Assembly: GCF_963678635.1 (NCBI RefSeq) | Contig: NC_087071.1 | Coordinates: 30,804,141 to 30,868,140 of the forward strand | DNA: 64,000 nucleotides | Source: Symsagittifera roscoffensis | Lineage: Eukaryota; Xenacoelomorpha; Acoela; Convolutidae | Direction: 5' to 3' | Shown: positions 52,765 to 63,962 of the stretch, piece after piece | Layout of the letters: each line of letters opens with the position of its first letter | Numbering within the stretch: the stretch's first letter is position 1 | Position numbers and translations under genes: made by a program | Notes under the pieces: model-generated | What the model saw: only the letters and a program-made list of their open reading frames with translations | Databases searched by the model: none | Told to the model about the DNA's origin: nothing

Positions 52765-53180
52765 TATCATTCAAATGCTATATTATTGGTTCCAAAGCAG
52801 TTCAAGTGCGCGGATGAATTTAACATCTTCAATTGTGGCAGAAAATTCGTGTTTAGTATTTTGTATTAGATTAATTAACTTTTGTTTAAAATTGAAGTTA
52901 TGAACATTTTCTAAACGGGGGATTTCAACTTGTTGGATATGATCATGCGGGATGATAATGGTGCGGGACTCTTTAAGAGGGAAATTATTTGTGGGGGGAT
53001 ACATACATTGTTCGAACGAGATTGTAGTTTCGGAGATTGCCGTGCAGGTAAGTGCCTCTGATGCAATTGGTGAAATTCAAAAAATCAAGTGACTTTACTT
53101 TGAGTTGATAATTACATAGCAAGGATGTGGTTTAGGTAAAAAAGAACTTTGTATAAAATTCATTCAAATCAAACGACAAT
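52765..53180 (-). pseudogene. Relic 2 of ORF E
   Basis: A 73-codon open stretch (52,783-53,004) encodes IIIPHDHIQQVEIPRLENVH, KQKLINLIQNTKHEFSATIE and IRALELLWNQ. It aligns with the ORF E C-terminal part (IPHEFVQPIEIPILEFIH, HKLYNLIQNTPYEF, IKALQLLW). Upstream homology continues to about 53,180 out of frame, where a foldback repeat interrupts it. Placed directly behind relic 1 with partial overlap in content, so two copies are present. Confidence 0.85.
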
Positions 53181-53182
53181 AA

Positions 53183-53330
53183 GCGGGGGTAGTACGGCAG
53201 TGCAGAAGTACAACAGTGCCAAAAAACAATGTTGTTCAGCAGTGACCTAACTTAACAATCTTCGGCACTATTAAACACTTTTTCAGTTTTGGCACTGTTA
53301 TCATTCGACACCGTTGAACACCCCCAGAAA
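53183..53330. repeat. Short foldback MITE
   Basis: Arms GGGGGTAGTACGGCAGTG... and the mirror of ...CGACACCGTTGAACACCCCC. The inner arms contain a perfect ACAGTGCCAAAA / TTTTGGCACTGT pair. Confidence 0.7.
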
Positions 53331-53343
53331 ATCTGTTAATGCA

Positions 53344-53734
53344 TCATCTTCGCATGCAACGAAAATTACCAAATCTTAGAATTTTACAAAGTTGTGTTCT
53401 CATCGTCTGATTGGTCAGAAAGTACAAGAAAATATTCACAGATGAACTGAGAATCAGAAAGAAGTTAGCCAATGAGAATAGCAGATATCGCCTTGCCCAC
53501 TCGTGATTCGTTGAAATCGGTTTTGTGAACTTCCAAGAAATAATCACTGCAGTTGAATGGCAGACAAGATAAACAAAAGAAACTGACAGAAGCATTCTCG
53601 TTATTTTAGTCTTACTTCCGAGTTGCGGCTCGGAAATATCGGCGCGGCTGTTGTCCCGTGCAATCCCGCCGGTTGCGTTGTTCGGAATAGACGATGCACG
53701 CCGTCTAATCTGATCGTTTTTGGTTTCAATTCGC
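53344..53734 (-). CDS. Receptor exon 5 (loop 3, TM6, TM7, C-terminus)
   Basis: Acceptor ATTTCTGCTACCAG. Encodes the basic loop, MLLSVSFVYLVCHSTAVIIS and LANFFLILSSSVNIFLYFLT, ending NFRCMRR and TGA. Confidence 0.85.
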
Positions 53735-56700
53735 CTGGTAGCAGAAATCATAACGCCGACCAAAACATGCATTTTTTTTTACTTTTAAGAGCTTACTATG
53801 CATTTTTGCTTGTATTTTTGATTCTCTAGAAATGATAAATTAATATAGCCATGTTTTATCAAAACTGATCGCGTTTTTTTTCAGAAAATAGTTGGATTTT
53901 ATAAAGTCATGTTGTTTTTCTTGTTTTTTTTGCTTCTTCAAATAAATTAACTTCACAAAATTCATCAATTTCTGTGTCAGCAGTTATAACATTGCGAGCT
54001 TCTCGAACCTTTGTGAAATTAGAATTATGTAAAAGTACAGTGATAACAAATATGGTCATAATTGCGATTCCCACTTTCGCATTTGTACGAGAATGATGAC
54101 GTTGCTCAGAAACACGAAAGAAATAGGAATAACTCCTCCAACCGAGCTGCGGGTCGCATTTTGATACAACCCTGCCAAATCACTAGCAATGAGTGAACAA
54201 GTATTTTCCCCGTTTTCGTTTTCCCGGACTGAATAAATCCACAAATAGGGCGCACAAACAGCAGTCCCGAATAGGAATACAGCTGCTACACAAATGTGAG
54301 CTGATTTTTTCGAAGGGGAATCAAGTTAAATCTATTATTTGAACAATTTAGAAATTTCTTGATGTTCTGGTTCTCAAAGATGATTCTGTTTTCAATTTCA
54401 TTGAAGCCAAAGTATTTTGCAATGATTTTTTATTTGACACGCTACTAGGTACGATTATCAACTTGTGTCTTTATTACCGCCGAGCAGCGGACCTACTGAT
54501 TTGGTTCATTTTTGCCAGCAAGGAGATTTTACATATATTTATGTTTTTATTAGCCTGAGGCATTTATAAATTGATATGGATTTGAACAAAACTATTTATT
54601 ATGATTTTGGGGGTGGTAGTGGAAATGACAGAAGATTATGGCGCCGACTGTTGACAAGCTAGAGAAAATAACAACAGAATTGGGTGTGAAACCTGAACAG
54701 AACACAAAAGAAACAAAACTGGTCGTATCAGGGCGAAGCCCTGAGTGTTTCAATTGTCTTTCAACGTCTATGGAGCAGTAATAACATGAAAAAATTAATT
54801 TTAAAGAATTAAAATGATTCTTTTTTAATTTGAGATTTTTTTTGAGAAAATCATCCCGTCACACGCGGTATAGAGTAAAAAGTGATAGATTTCGCATCCC
54901 AAATCAAAAATGGCCAATAAGCTACCTTCAACCAATTTGTAACAAATTCTAAGGTTAAATCTCCGCATACGCGTTAATGGCGCGAAATATATCGCGCGTT
55001 AATTGTCCCAAGTTTGCCAAAATGGCAACCTTTAACCACCCATTACTTTACAAAAAATGATAACAGGAGAAATATCTTTTCAAAATTAGGCTCTCATGAC
55101 AACACACCTTTTAAATGATACAAAATATTTTCGTCGAAAACTGCTAGTTAAAAATTCGAACTTTGACTGAAGAAAAAAAAAACAGCCCGAGCACAAACAT
55201 TCCGTTACTTTTGTTTCGTTACGAAAGTCGGAACAAAAAGAGAGACAACATGCAATTTATACATTTCTTGATCGACACCAGAATTGCTTAAAAATCTGTG
55301 AACAACAGTTTTTCAAATTTTGCTAGCAAAGTCTAGAGAACAAGTAACGGAATATTTGTAATCGGGGTGGGTTTTTTTTCTTCAGACAAATTTCGACTTT
55401 TTAACTAGCCAATTTTGACGGAGTTTTTACCATTAAAAAGGTATTGTTGTTCTGAGCTTAAATTTTGCAAAATATTTTACCTGTGATAATTTTTCGTGAA
55501 AACATGAAGGTTTAAAAATTGTCATTTGGGCCAATTTGGGACAATTATTGCCCGATATATTTTGCGCGATTAACTACTAAGCGGAGATTTAATCCGTCAT
55601 AGAAATCATTCCAAGTTGGTTAAAGGAAGCTTATTTGCTATTATTGATTTGGTAATAGGAGCGATATCTATCAATTTGTACTTCTATGGCGTGTGGGGTG
55701 ATGAATTTCACAAAAAAAATCTCAAATTAAAAAAAAATAGTCTTAGTTAATTGCATTTACTTTTTTCATGTTTTTACTGCTTCGTAAACCTTAAAATGCA
55801 GTCGGCACATTCAGGATTTTGTCCTGATACGAGCTGTCTTGTTTAATTTATATTTCAGAATGTAACACTACTTAATTATTTTATAATCTTAATTTGTATA
55901 CGTCTCAAGTTATTGAAAAAAAATTATTTAATCGGAGCTCAACTTTTGATAACCCTGATTGGAAACTCACAACAGAAAAAAAAACAATTTGTTTTTCTGC
56001 ATCTTAATTGTTTCCAAGAAAAGTATTACCTCTAAGATTAAAAAAAAACAGTCTACAATATCTAATGAAAACTGGTCATGCTGAAAGATAGGCCTCAAGA
56101 GTATTTCCCCTCAATACCCCCAGAGAGTTATAACTCCCCCATAATAGTAATAAAAACAGTGTAGGTTTGCTTTTTATTTTTTCTGAAACTAGGCTCGGAG
56201 AAGGGGGCTACAATGATAAAGACAATGTTCAAAGACCCTATTTAAGTCTATAACGGGACTAAAATGGAGAAAGACCATCCATATATAAGAGTATAATGGG
56301 AAATATTTATCCCTGGAGAAAACTAAAGGTTAATTTGATCCCTGTTTTGAATGACACGTGTCTTCTGTAGAAGAGGGGGCAGTTCAGAGCGATCAGTCTT
56401 TCTGAAGTGATGCAGCATATGAGGTACTTGGTACATAGAGGAAATAGAGTCACTGTGAACCAGATTAGCCGACAAGTCCACGAGTTGAAATGTTGCAGAG
56501 ACACGCCTAGAAAATGAGCATTGTTGAAAATAAACGATAAACATTAATGCGCAAAACATCTCTGTCCGCATTCTAGAAAAGTTTCATAAAAGTTTGAGCA
56601 AAAACGGCGTTTGAGCATAAGAAACTTAAATTTTAAAGCTAAACAGTGTGGTAATTGTATTTTGAAAAGATTTCAAATAGGTTAAAGATCATGGTTCTGG

Positions 56701-57862
56701 CAATTTATCAGCAAGTCAAAATAGTTTATGAAAAAAAAAACTCAATACAAATCCCTTTGTTCAAACCCAATGATAAACTTTCCAAAAAAATGTTATCGAA
56801 ATGGAGATGCCACGCAATATTTTCACTCTTTGATGATAATCTTTGCAGCCTAGCTTAATTGTAACCTTTAATTTCACGCAATATTTAGTTATGCGTTTCT
56901 GGCTGAAATATAAAAGTATTAATAGTAATTTACCTGCTGATCTTAGAAGTCCAGCTCTGATTCCCAAATGGCCACAGACTAAGAAATCAAACACAGCCAG
57001 CCACTGAAGAATGGTAAGTGTGAACGAAGAGTCTTTCACAGAATGCTGCACATATATCACGAGAATATTCAGAATCATTCCTGATACGGAGTTCAGACAA
57101 GGGACTTTATTTTGCTGTTTTAAAAAAAAAGTATAATATTTTCTCAGTGTTTTATTTTTGGAAAAAATGAAATCATAACTGTTCCGAGACTAAAAATTTT
57201 CAGGGTAAAACATAATTTTCAAATTGCAAGCCATTAATTTAAAATAAAAACAAAATCTGTAATTTTTCGAAATTTATTTAGGAGAGAGTTAGACATACAA
57301 TTTTGAACCTTGGTAAAAACCTTAGTTTTATTACATCATAAACTACTCTTTGCAAAAATCATTTAAAAAAAGAACAAGAAAGGTCGATTGGTAGGCAACT
57401 ACAGTGCTCAGTGCTGGCGGTGATTTGAATTGACTGGAAACAAAGAATTTTGAAAAATGAACGAGTTTTTCTCAATTTTGGTTGACATTAGATTAACAGT
57501 TTATGTTCAATAACTGTACATGTAGCTTTTACCGTAAATTTACCGTCAATGTGATTTTATTTATAAATGTTCAGTGTGATGCATTATTTTTTTGATCCCA
57601 TTTAGTTACAAAATCATATTTTGATCATGACGAGTTTGTGTATAAATGCGTGCCCATGGTTTTGTTTTTGCAAGTTTGCAATACTTTTTTATCTAGTTTC
57701 AGCAACTTAAAGTCCATTGCCTATGACACCAATGACGCCATTTATAAAATTTATAACAACCGAGTAATGATAAAATTGCTCATCTCGGAAGTCAAGTTCA
57801 AACTCAGAAGTTGTATCATTGGAAACATTGTAAATTACTTGATTAAACAAATTGTCCATCAT
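53344..57862 (-). CDS. Rhodopsin-family seven-helix receptor, peptide-receptor-like (5 exons)
   Basis: Exons: 57,862-57,730; 57,080-56,934; 56,506-56,324; 54,300-54,075; 53,734-53,344. All junction phases agree and the sum is 1,080 nt, i.e. 359 aa plus stop. The N-terminus has N-glycosylation sites NVS and NDT. TM1 about 34-56 has the conserved Asn (GMILNILVIYV), TM2 64-88, TM3 starts at C105 and ends SER130L in place of DRY. TM4 156-178, the extracellular loop 2 Cys is C189, and TM5 has Pro213. The third intracellular loop is long and basic (230-273). TM6 276-298 lacks the CWxP motif, and TM7 ends SSSVNIFLYFLTN in place of NPxxY. This fits FMRFamide- or other neuropeptide-type receptors of invertebrates. 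It would signal through G proteins at the plasma membrane. The ligand cannot be told. Confidence 0.85.
54075..54300 (-). CDS. Receptor exon 4 (TM4, extracellular loop 2, TM5)
   Basis: Acceptor CGAAAAAATCAG, donor CGAAA|GTGGGA. Encodes ICVAAVFLFGTAVCAPYLWI, the loop Cys in ENTCSL and PISFVFLSNVIILVQM. Confidence 0.83.
54721..55240 (-). repeat. 554-bp repeat family, inverted copy
   Basis: Reads in reverse from the stem GGGC-GAA-GCCC with the TGATACGACC end, to the hairpin TTTCGTTACGAAAGTCGGAA at its other end. Lies inside the receptor intron between exons 3 and 4. Confidence 0.85.
55341..55843 (+). repeat. 554-bp repeat family, fourth copy
   Basis: Same orientation as the tandem pair but about 15-20% diverged. 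Ends with the stem GGAT-TTT-GTCC followed by TGATACGAGCTGTCTTG. With the preceding copy it forms a large inverted repeat with a ~100-base centre. Confidence 0.8.
56324..56506 (-). CDS. Receptor exon 3 (TM3 and intracellular loop 2)
   Basis: Acceptor CATTTTCTAG. Encodes SWTCRLIWFTVTLFPLCTKY and CCITSERLIALNCPLF. The donor A|GTTTTC is weak but is the only one that keeps phase, so the 3' edge is uncertain. Confidence 0.72.
56934..57080 (-). CDS. Receptor exon 2 (TM1-TM2)
   Basis: Acceptor CTCCGTATCAG, donor GCAG|GTAAAT. Encodes MILNILVIYVQHSVKDSSF and TILQWLAVFDFLVCGHLG. Confidence 0.83.
57730..57862 (-). CDS. Receptor exon 1 (N-terminus, start of TM1)
   Basis: Starts at a double ATG (MMDNLFNQVIYNVSND). 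The donor CATTG|GTGTCA leaves one base. The frame continues as GVIGNGL then stop past the donor, a chance receptor-like read-through. Confidence 0.72.
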
Positions 57863-59498
57863 TTTTAGGGATAAATTTAACTGATATTTATCGCAAATGG
57901 AATTCTTAGAAATAATTGCAGGCAATCTGCTTAGTTGAGGATGAACAAAAGTCTAGCAAAAATATCGCTGTTTAAAAGCAAACAAGAAATGGAAAAATAA
58001 TAGCGCAGAATAGGTTTTGCGAAGTAAAAAGTTATCAACTAATTCGATATGAGCGTTAACAAATTCCTGTTAACAAGTTTCTGTTATCAAATCAATCATA
58101 ATGGAAAAAAGAACCATATAACAGTCACCTCTCCACAGATTTCAGGGTAAATTTTTGACAGGAGATCAACTTGGGATACCATGCCAAAGACTTTTCAGTT
58201 TGAATTGAATTCCCAAAAGTACCTTTAGAAAGCATTATATTACCATATGTTTCAATTTCTTTGACAGTTTTTCTCGCACCAACAGAGTGTTTAAATGTCG
58301 GCACTTCTGTTTTAAGAACTAACTTTTTCTACTAAAAAAATGAATAAAAAATAGATACACAAAATTGGGGTTGATTTTTTTAAATTTTTCTTAATATTTC
58401 TGAAAAGCTGGAAAAAAGTTTTAACACTATGGAAATTACAATTAGAGACGAAATTTGGTAGTACCTAAACTGTGCATAAAAAGGTTTGATGAACAAAAAA
58501 TGCAGCGATAATTATTTGTTGAAAGGGGAAATATTGTTTTCAAAGGTTCTCTTGAGAGTTCCTCAGAGTTTGAATTAGATGTACATAGAATAATTTTTTT
58601 TCGTTAATCAAACAAAACTGCTAAAAACTACTAGCCTCAAAATCAAATCGTAAAATTTAAACTTGCATTTTCTAAAGTATTTTTGAAGATTTTGTTTTTG
58701 CATCAACCCATAAAAATTGACGACTGTTTTGGCTACCAAACACCTTTAAAAATTAAATGCTTGATCATGGCATGTTTGATCTGGCACGTGTTGTTCCGAC
58801 TACCACATAAAATTTTAGTTGTCGGTAATTTCATTTGATCCTATTTATCTATAACAATGTATCCAAAACTTATGAAGAGAAGATTCTACTGATCGTCTGC
58901 ACCATAGTGACACATGTTGAATTCCCCGACTATTTTTCAGACTTAAAAGCAACACATTTTTTTTGAAACATGGGTTGCTTAATAGGGCAGCTAAAACGTT
59001 TTAATGGCTAGCATAAATTTAATTGCTTATGTTCAACACGAAAATTATATTTTGTAGCAATTGCGCCGGTTGCGACTAAACGTCTTCGTTATGGTCGGCC
59101 CGGGCTGACTAAAAGAATATTATCAGTCTATGTGTCAAAAAAAGCATGGGTTTTAACAAACCCAAGGTGGAAAAAACCCTAGTAGATTATTCATAATCAA
59201 CAATAGATGTTTTTGAAGAAAAATTAAAGAACAAAAAACGCTAATTCAGTTTTTTTGTAAAACCAAGTTTTCATAACCTAAGTAACCAAGCTATATCAAA
59301 AAACGTGACTCAATTTTTTAATTGCTCAAAGAGATATTCAAACAAAAAACATCAACACGGTTTCTCTCAAAAATTTCGTCTTTTTTTAATTACAAAAAAG
59401 CTCGAATCGCTTTTGCAATGACTTTGATTTGATATATCACTCAACCAAATCGATGAACTTTCATTTTACCTAATTTTTTGTTTCAAAATTACTACAAC
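57863..59498. other. Non-coding sequence upstream of the receptor
   Basis: This should contain the receptor promoter, but I can point to no element. A lone CCCGGGCTGACT foldback-type end is at 59,099-59,112. Confidence 0.45.
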
Positions 59499-59696
59499 AT
59501 TACGAGGCCAAACTGTGCAATGGATAGGCGCACAGTTTTGTGTCTGTTTGTTCTTCGATTTCAGATGCAAATGTTAATTATGTTAAAATTTTGCCGGAAA
59601 GACCAAAGAGAATAAAATAACGAAAAAAAGCAAAGGCAGCGTCCTTGTTTCGAAATCCGCTAATTATTCACAAAATACACCGCTTGGCTTCGTAAT
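59499..59696. mobile_element. MITE, family ATTACGAGGCCAAACTGTGC, copy 2
   Basis: 198 bp, same length as copy 1 and in reverse orientation to it; ends ATTACGAGGCCAAACTGTGC and GCTTGGCTTCGTAAT. Confidence 0.85.
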
Positions 59697-60319
59697 GAAA
59701 CTTTTCTGTTCGCCTCACAATAATATAACTAAATGGAAAATGAAAAAAAAAACAAAGCATTGATGTTTTACCTGAAAAGATTTATAAGATTTCCAAAGCG
59801 CGAACAATTTTTTTCCCCATTGTTTAAAAACTGCAATTTTTTTGTTTTCATTTCGAGCGATTGAAACGATCGAGCAGACTAAGAGTATCTTATTTCTGCT
59901 TTGCTTAGTCCCTGAAAACAACTTATTTTTGAGCCAGCAAAATAGTTTTTCGATTTTTTTTTAGCTCACCTTGAAACAAAAAATTTCTGCGAAAGCTATT
60001 TAAAAACTTCGAAATTTTAAAAAAAAATTCTTTTGATTGTTTTTTTCCGGATAGTTCTCTTCAAAAATTCAAGTCCAATTAGCATATATTACCAAGATAG
60101 TTGAGTTGACCTAAAATCTAGTCTCATGGCTTATCACAGCACGCAGACAAACGTACACTTATTTAGAAAAAAAGTGAGATCAAACTCTCGAAACATTGTG
60201 TGCTATCTGCACATCAACCATGCGTACTTAATTTTTTTCCTTTCTTGTAGAACATTTATTCTCCTTCGTGCGGTCGGATGCACATCGCCTCGGTCTACGA
60301 AGTCCTGAAATGACTCTCA

Positions 60320-60575
60320 CGCTGGTCTGGTAACACCCAATTTTTGTTGCGATAGTCTAAATAACAGAATTATTGTCGCGGCTGTCTGGAAATATCTAAT
60401 TATGGTTGCGACAGTCTAAAAAATCAATTTTTTGTCGCTGTTAGCTCGAAAATCTCAATAATTTTGTGACAGTTTGAAATTACCAAATTTGGTCGTCTCT
60501 GATCGATAAAATCCGTTTTTGTTCGACAGTCTGAAAAAAACTCGGTCGAATCAGTCTGAACAAAAAATATCCCGC
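60320..60575 (+). repeat. Degenerate ~30-bp tandem repeat
   Basis: About eight imperfect units of the type GTYGCGRCAGTCTGAAA followed by an AT-rich filler, e.g. GTTGCGATAGTCTAAAT, GTCGCGGCTGTCTGGAAAT, GTTGCGACAGTCTAAAA, GTTCGACAGTCTGAAA. Confidence 0.65.
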
Positions 60576-60744
60576 CTCGGTCCGTGCAATGTCTACAGTT
60601 TACGCTCGTAATTTTTTTTCCAAACTAACCTAGAGCTAAGAAAGGATAAAATGAATAACATATATCGTTTTGCTTGATCCATTTGGTTTAATAATCTCTG
60701 TTTTTTAAGAAGAATCAATTATAATAATAATCCACATTTTTTGT

Positions 60745-60837
60745 TATAGTTTAGAAGAGATAAAATAAGCAACCAAAAAATTAAGCATCCTATAGTTTAG
60801 AAGAGATTAAATAAGCAACCAAAAAAATAAGCATCCT
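60745..60837 (+). repeat. 46-bp tandem duplication
   Basis: Two adjacent units, ATAGTTTAGAAGAGAT...AAGCAACC...AAGCATCCT, with two or three differences. Confidence 0.88.
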
Positions 60838-62208
60838 AAGTACCAGCATTATCAAAAATGAATTAAGCTCGACTTTGCCTTAAAAATATATGTAGATTAA
60901 ATTTGAGATCATGAAGAAATACTAGGCAAATTAAATAGAAACGATTGGGATTGATTTGGATGATTTTAAAATCGTTGTTTTTGTTTTCTAAGGAATTACA
61001 ACGGATTTAAATAGATTTTTTTTCCATAATTTTCATTCCCATTTAATTTTTTAATATCCATAGCGTCTGTTAGCATAATAAAAAAAAACAAACAGTTTTA
61101 AGAAATCAAATTTCAATTCAAACTAGACTGATTTAATTTAGCACATATGCTTGCATTGATAAAATTCTATGATGTTATTGCATAGTTTTATCTCAAAATT
61201 TGATTTATTTTGAAAACTTCTTCGATTTAATAGATTGTTTCTGGCGCTTATTGATAAATTTATACGATTATATAGAATAATTTTAGACACAAAACCTGGT
61301 TTTTATTTACCGTTTTTTTTTTCTTTGTGTGCATAGAGTTTTTGCTTAAAATCTGATTTATTATGATGATTTTCGACGAATTAATTGCATATTTTTAAGC
61401 TCTCTGATTTTTATTGACCATTCTTTTGATTGTTACATAGATTTTTGATTAAACCGATTTGAAATAAATGTTTAAAAAACTAATATTGATCTGCAGAGGG
61501 GACTTTTAGAATGGATTCGAAAGCCTTTTGGAAAAATTTTGGTAGATTTTAGTGAAAATTAAATAGAATTTTTAGACATTTCAAAATTTTCAAGAATTAA
61601 AATTCAATTCACTCAGTTCCTAAAACTTACTTTTCAATTGGTTTTAGGTCGACTTAAAATCAATTTAAATAGATTCGAAACCGTTTTTTTTGTCAGTGCG
61701 GGTACTCCAAGTGTAAAAATTTTAATGTTACTATACGAAATAACACAAACGAAAACAGACTTATCTCTTTTCTCCTTTTTTGTAAAACTTTTTCTCTGAT
61801 AACGAAAGAAAAAAATTAAAGAGTTAAGTAATTACAATAACAACTGAGGGTGGTATTCTTAGAACAATAGTATAACGCCGAGATCTTTGAACTTCAAAAA
61901 GCAAATTGACAATAGGAAATTACCTGTGGCTTTTCGATCGAACAAACCTGTTTATCTTCTGGGCTATTGGTGACTTTCAAAGAACTGTGTCAGCATTGGT
62001 TTTGTTTTGAAACCACACATGGATCCTATTTTGATTATAAGTGGAACAAACAGTTAATTGAAAGCTGAAACAAATATTTTCCAGAAGAAATTGAATTGAA
62101 ACTAAATATTGCGTCACTAGAACCAAATAAATAACACAAACCTGGAATTCATTTGATCCTTTGACTTATATCTTACCGAAGTTTATTTGTTCTAGATGTT
62201 CATGGATT
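60838..62208. other. Non-coding AT-rich sequence
   Basis: No feature supported. Confidence 0.5.
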
Positions 62209-62460
62209 TTTTTGCTATGGTTTTCGAAGAAAATCATGGGCAAATTGTGCTCAAGTTGATATATTTTCTACAAAAAAATTTCGTCTTTTTAACTAGCTAA
62301 TTTTGAATGCGTGTTCTGATTGATTTTGATGCGATGCTTCCAATTTTACAATATTACCTTACCTGTGATCATTTTAAAAAGTTTTTTGAAAAAACCGGTC
62401 AAAAAAGCCATATTTGGGCACTTTTTGGAAAATTTTGACATAAATTGCGTATGATTGGCG
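62209..62460 (+). repeat. Divergent, truncated copy of the 554-bp family
   Basis: Shares TTTCGTCTTTTTAACTAGCTAA and the following ACCTGTGATCATTTT and TTTGGGCACTTTTTGG pattern with the other copies; the ends are lost. Confidence 0.5.
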
Positions 62461-62475
62461 CGCGCTCCCCCTCAC

Positions 62476-62620
62476 ATTACGAGGCCAAACTGTGCTCAGG
62501 ATAGGCGCTCAATTTTGTGTCTTTATGTTCCTTGACTCCAGAGACAAATCTTTAAACAAAGGGAGAATACTTGTGACAATGCGCTTACAATGCACAGATA
62601 GTACAGTTTGGCCTTGTAAT
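62476..62620. mobile_element. MITE, family ATTACGAGGCCAAACTGTGC, copy 3 (shortened)
   Basis: 145 bp with ends ATTACGAGGCCAAACTGTGC and ACAGTTTGGCCTTGTAAT; internally deleted relative to the 198-bp copies. Confidence 0.82.
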
Positions 62621-62655
62621 GCAAAGTTAGTATCTATTAGCGCCCAAGGCGCCTT

Positions 62656-63883
62656 TAGATACCCGGATTGACAAAAAATATTATCATACCTTTTCATATT
62701 ATGAAAAAATGCTTATCATACTTTTTCATACTATTTCATAGACCAAAAAAAATACTATGAAAATAGCATGATAAGTATTTTTCCATACTATGATATATTA
62801 TGATAGGCATTTTTTCATAGTATGAATTTTTATAATAAGCAATTTTTCCATAAATGAAAAATACCAAAAAAAATTTTATTTGAAATTTTGTGTTTCATCC
62901 GAAAAACTAACCCTGGACTTTTTCTCATAATAAAACCCAAAGTGTAACTGTCAGTTGCCACGCAGATAAACTGCATTTGGTGATTTTTGCCACCTACGTT
63001 AATTTTTACATGGAATTATATACTAAAAATGTAATTTTTGTATATGGCTGGATAATTTTTGGTTTGAAAGTTTTGGTAGATGAGAAGAAAAGGCCTTTTT
63101 TACAAATTTTTTTTTTATTATTTGAAATAAATCAATTTGAAATAAATCAAAAAAAAATCGAGTTTACAAAAAAGCAGTTTTTTGTGATTTTTATTTTTTT
63201 GGGTGAAAAACTTATCCTGGTCTACGTTAAAAACACAAAAAGTCAAATTTTGCATGCAAAATTTTTTTTTCGCAAAAATTTATATTTGAGCACAAAAGCA
63301 AGTTTGCAACCAAAAAAGAGTTTAAAAAAATTTTCTCTCAAATTTGTGTTGTTGCTTATGAAAAAATGCATATTATACAATTTTCAAACATGAAAATTAT
63401 ATGATAACCATTTTTTCGACCAAAATTAAAATCATCTTTTTGAACTTCAAAATGCATTCTTTCAATAAAATTTTTTAAACTTATGTAAATTCATCCAGAA
63501 ACATCGTTAAATTAATTTTGAAGATTTTTTTTTCTTTATCAAAATGCTTATCATACAATTTTCATACATGAAAAAATTATGATAAGCCTTTTTTGACCAA
63601 TTATGAAATCATGTTTTTATTGAGCAGAAAGATTCAAAAGTTGGAAATAGAACAGAAGCATTTCTCTATAAACGTTTATTACAGTTTTTAAATTTTGAAT
63701 GAAAATTGTATGATATTTTTTTCCATATAGTCGCCATATATGAAATTGTTTGATAAGCATTTTTCTTTTATTCGACCCCCTGCTGCCCAAAGGGTCCCCG
63801 TTTTGGTACTTTTAAAGAAAACCATTTTTGGCCGACCAACTCTAAAACTTACCCGGGTTGAAAAAAGGTTAGTCAACCCGAGT
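62656..63883. mobile_element. Palindrome-rich foldback element, CCCGGRTTGAC ends
   Basis: The left end is ACCCGGATTGAC and the right end GTCAACCCGAGT. The interior repeats AATGCTTATCATAC and its mirror GTATGATAAGCATT at least six times (62,706; 62,775; 62,800; 63,366-63,410; 63,540-63,590; 63,705-63,765), the same unit type as in 21,736-22,660. A 138-codon ORF at 62,977-63,393 is low-complexity and unsupported. Confidence 0.6.
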
Positions 63884-63962
63884 AAATTTTAGAGTTTGTC
63901 GGCCAAAAATGGTTTTCTTTAAATATCCAAAACGGGGACCCTTTGGGCAGCAGGGGGTCGAA
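63771..63962. repeat. 192-bp hairpin (near-perfect inverted repeat)
   Basis: Arms of about 90 bases around an 11-base centre. The left arm starts TTCGACCCCCTGCTGCCC and the right arm ends GGGCAGCAGGGGGTCGAA. The arms meet at the foldback-family end ACCCGGGTTGA / TCAACCCGAGT. Confidence 0.9.

Noticed and set aside
57707-57730. Receptor exon 1 extended to GVIGNGL
   Set aside because: It reads into a stop and has no GT donor at the end; ending at 57,730 joins exon 2 in phase and gives a proper TM1.
62977-63393. 138-codon plus-strand ORF
   Set aside because: Low-complexity F/K/I-rich frame inside a palindromic foldback element; no similarity to a transposase.
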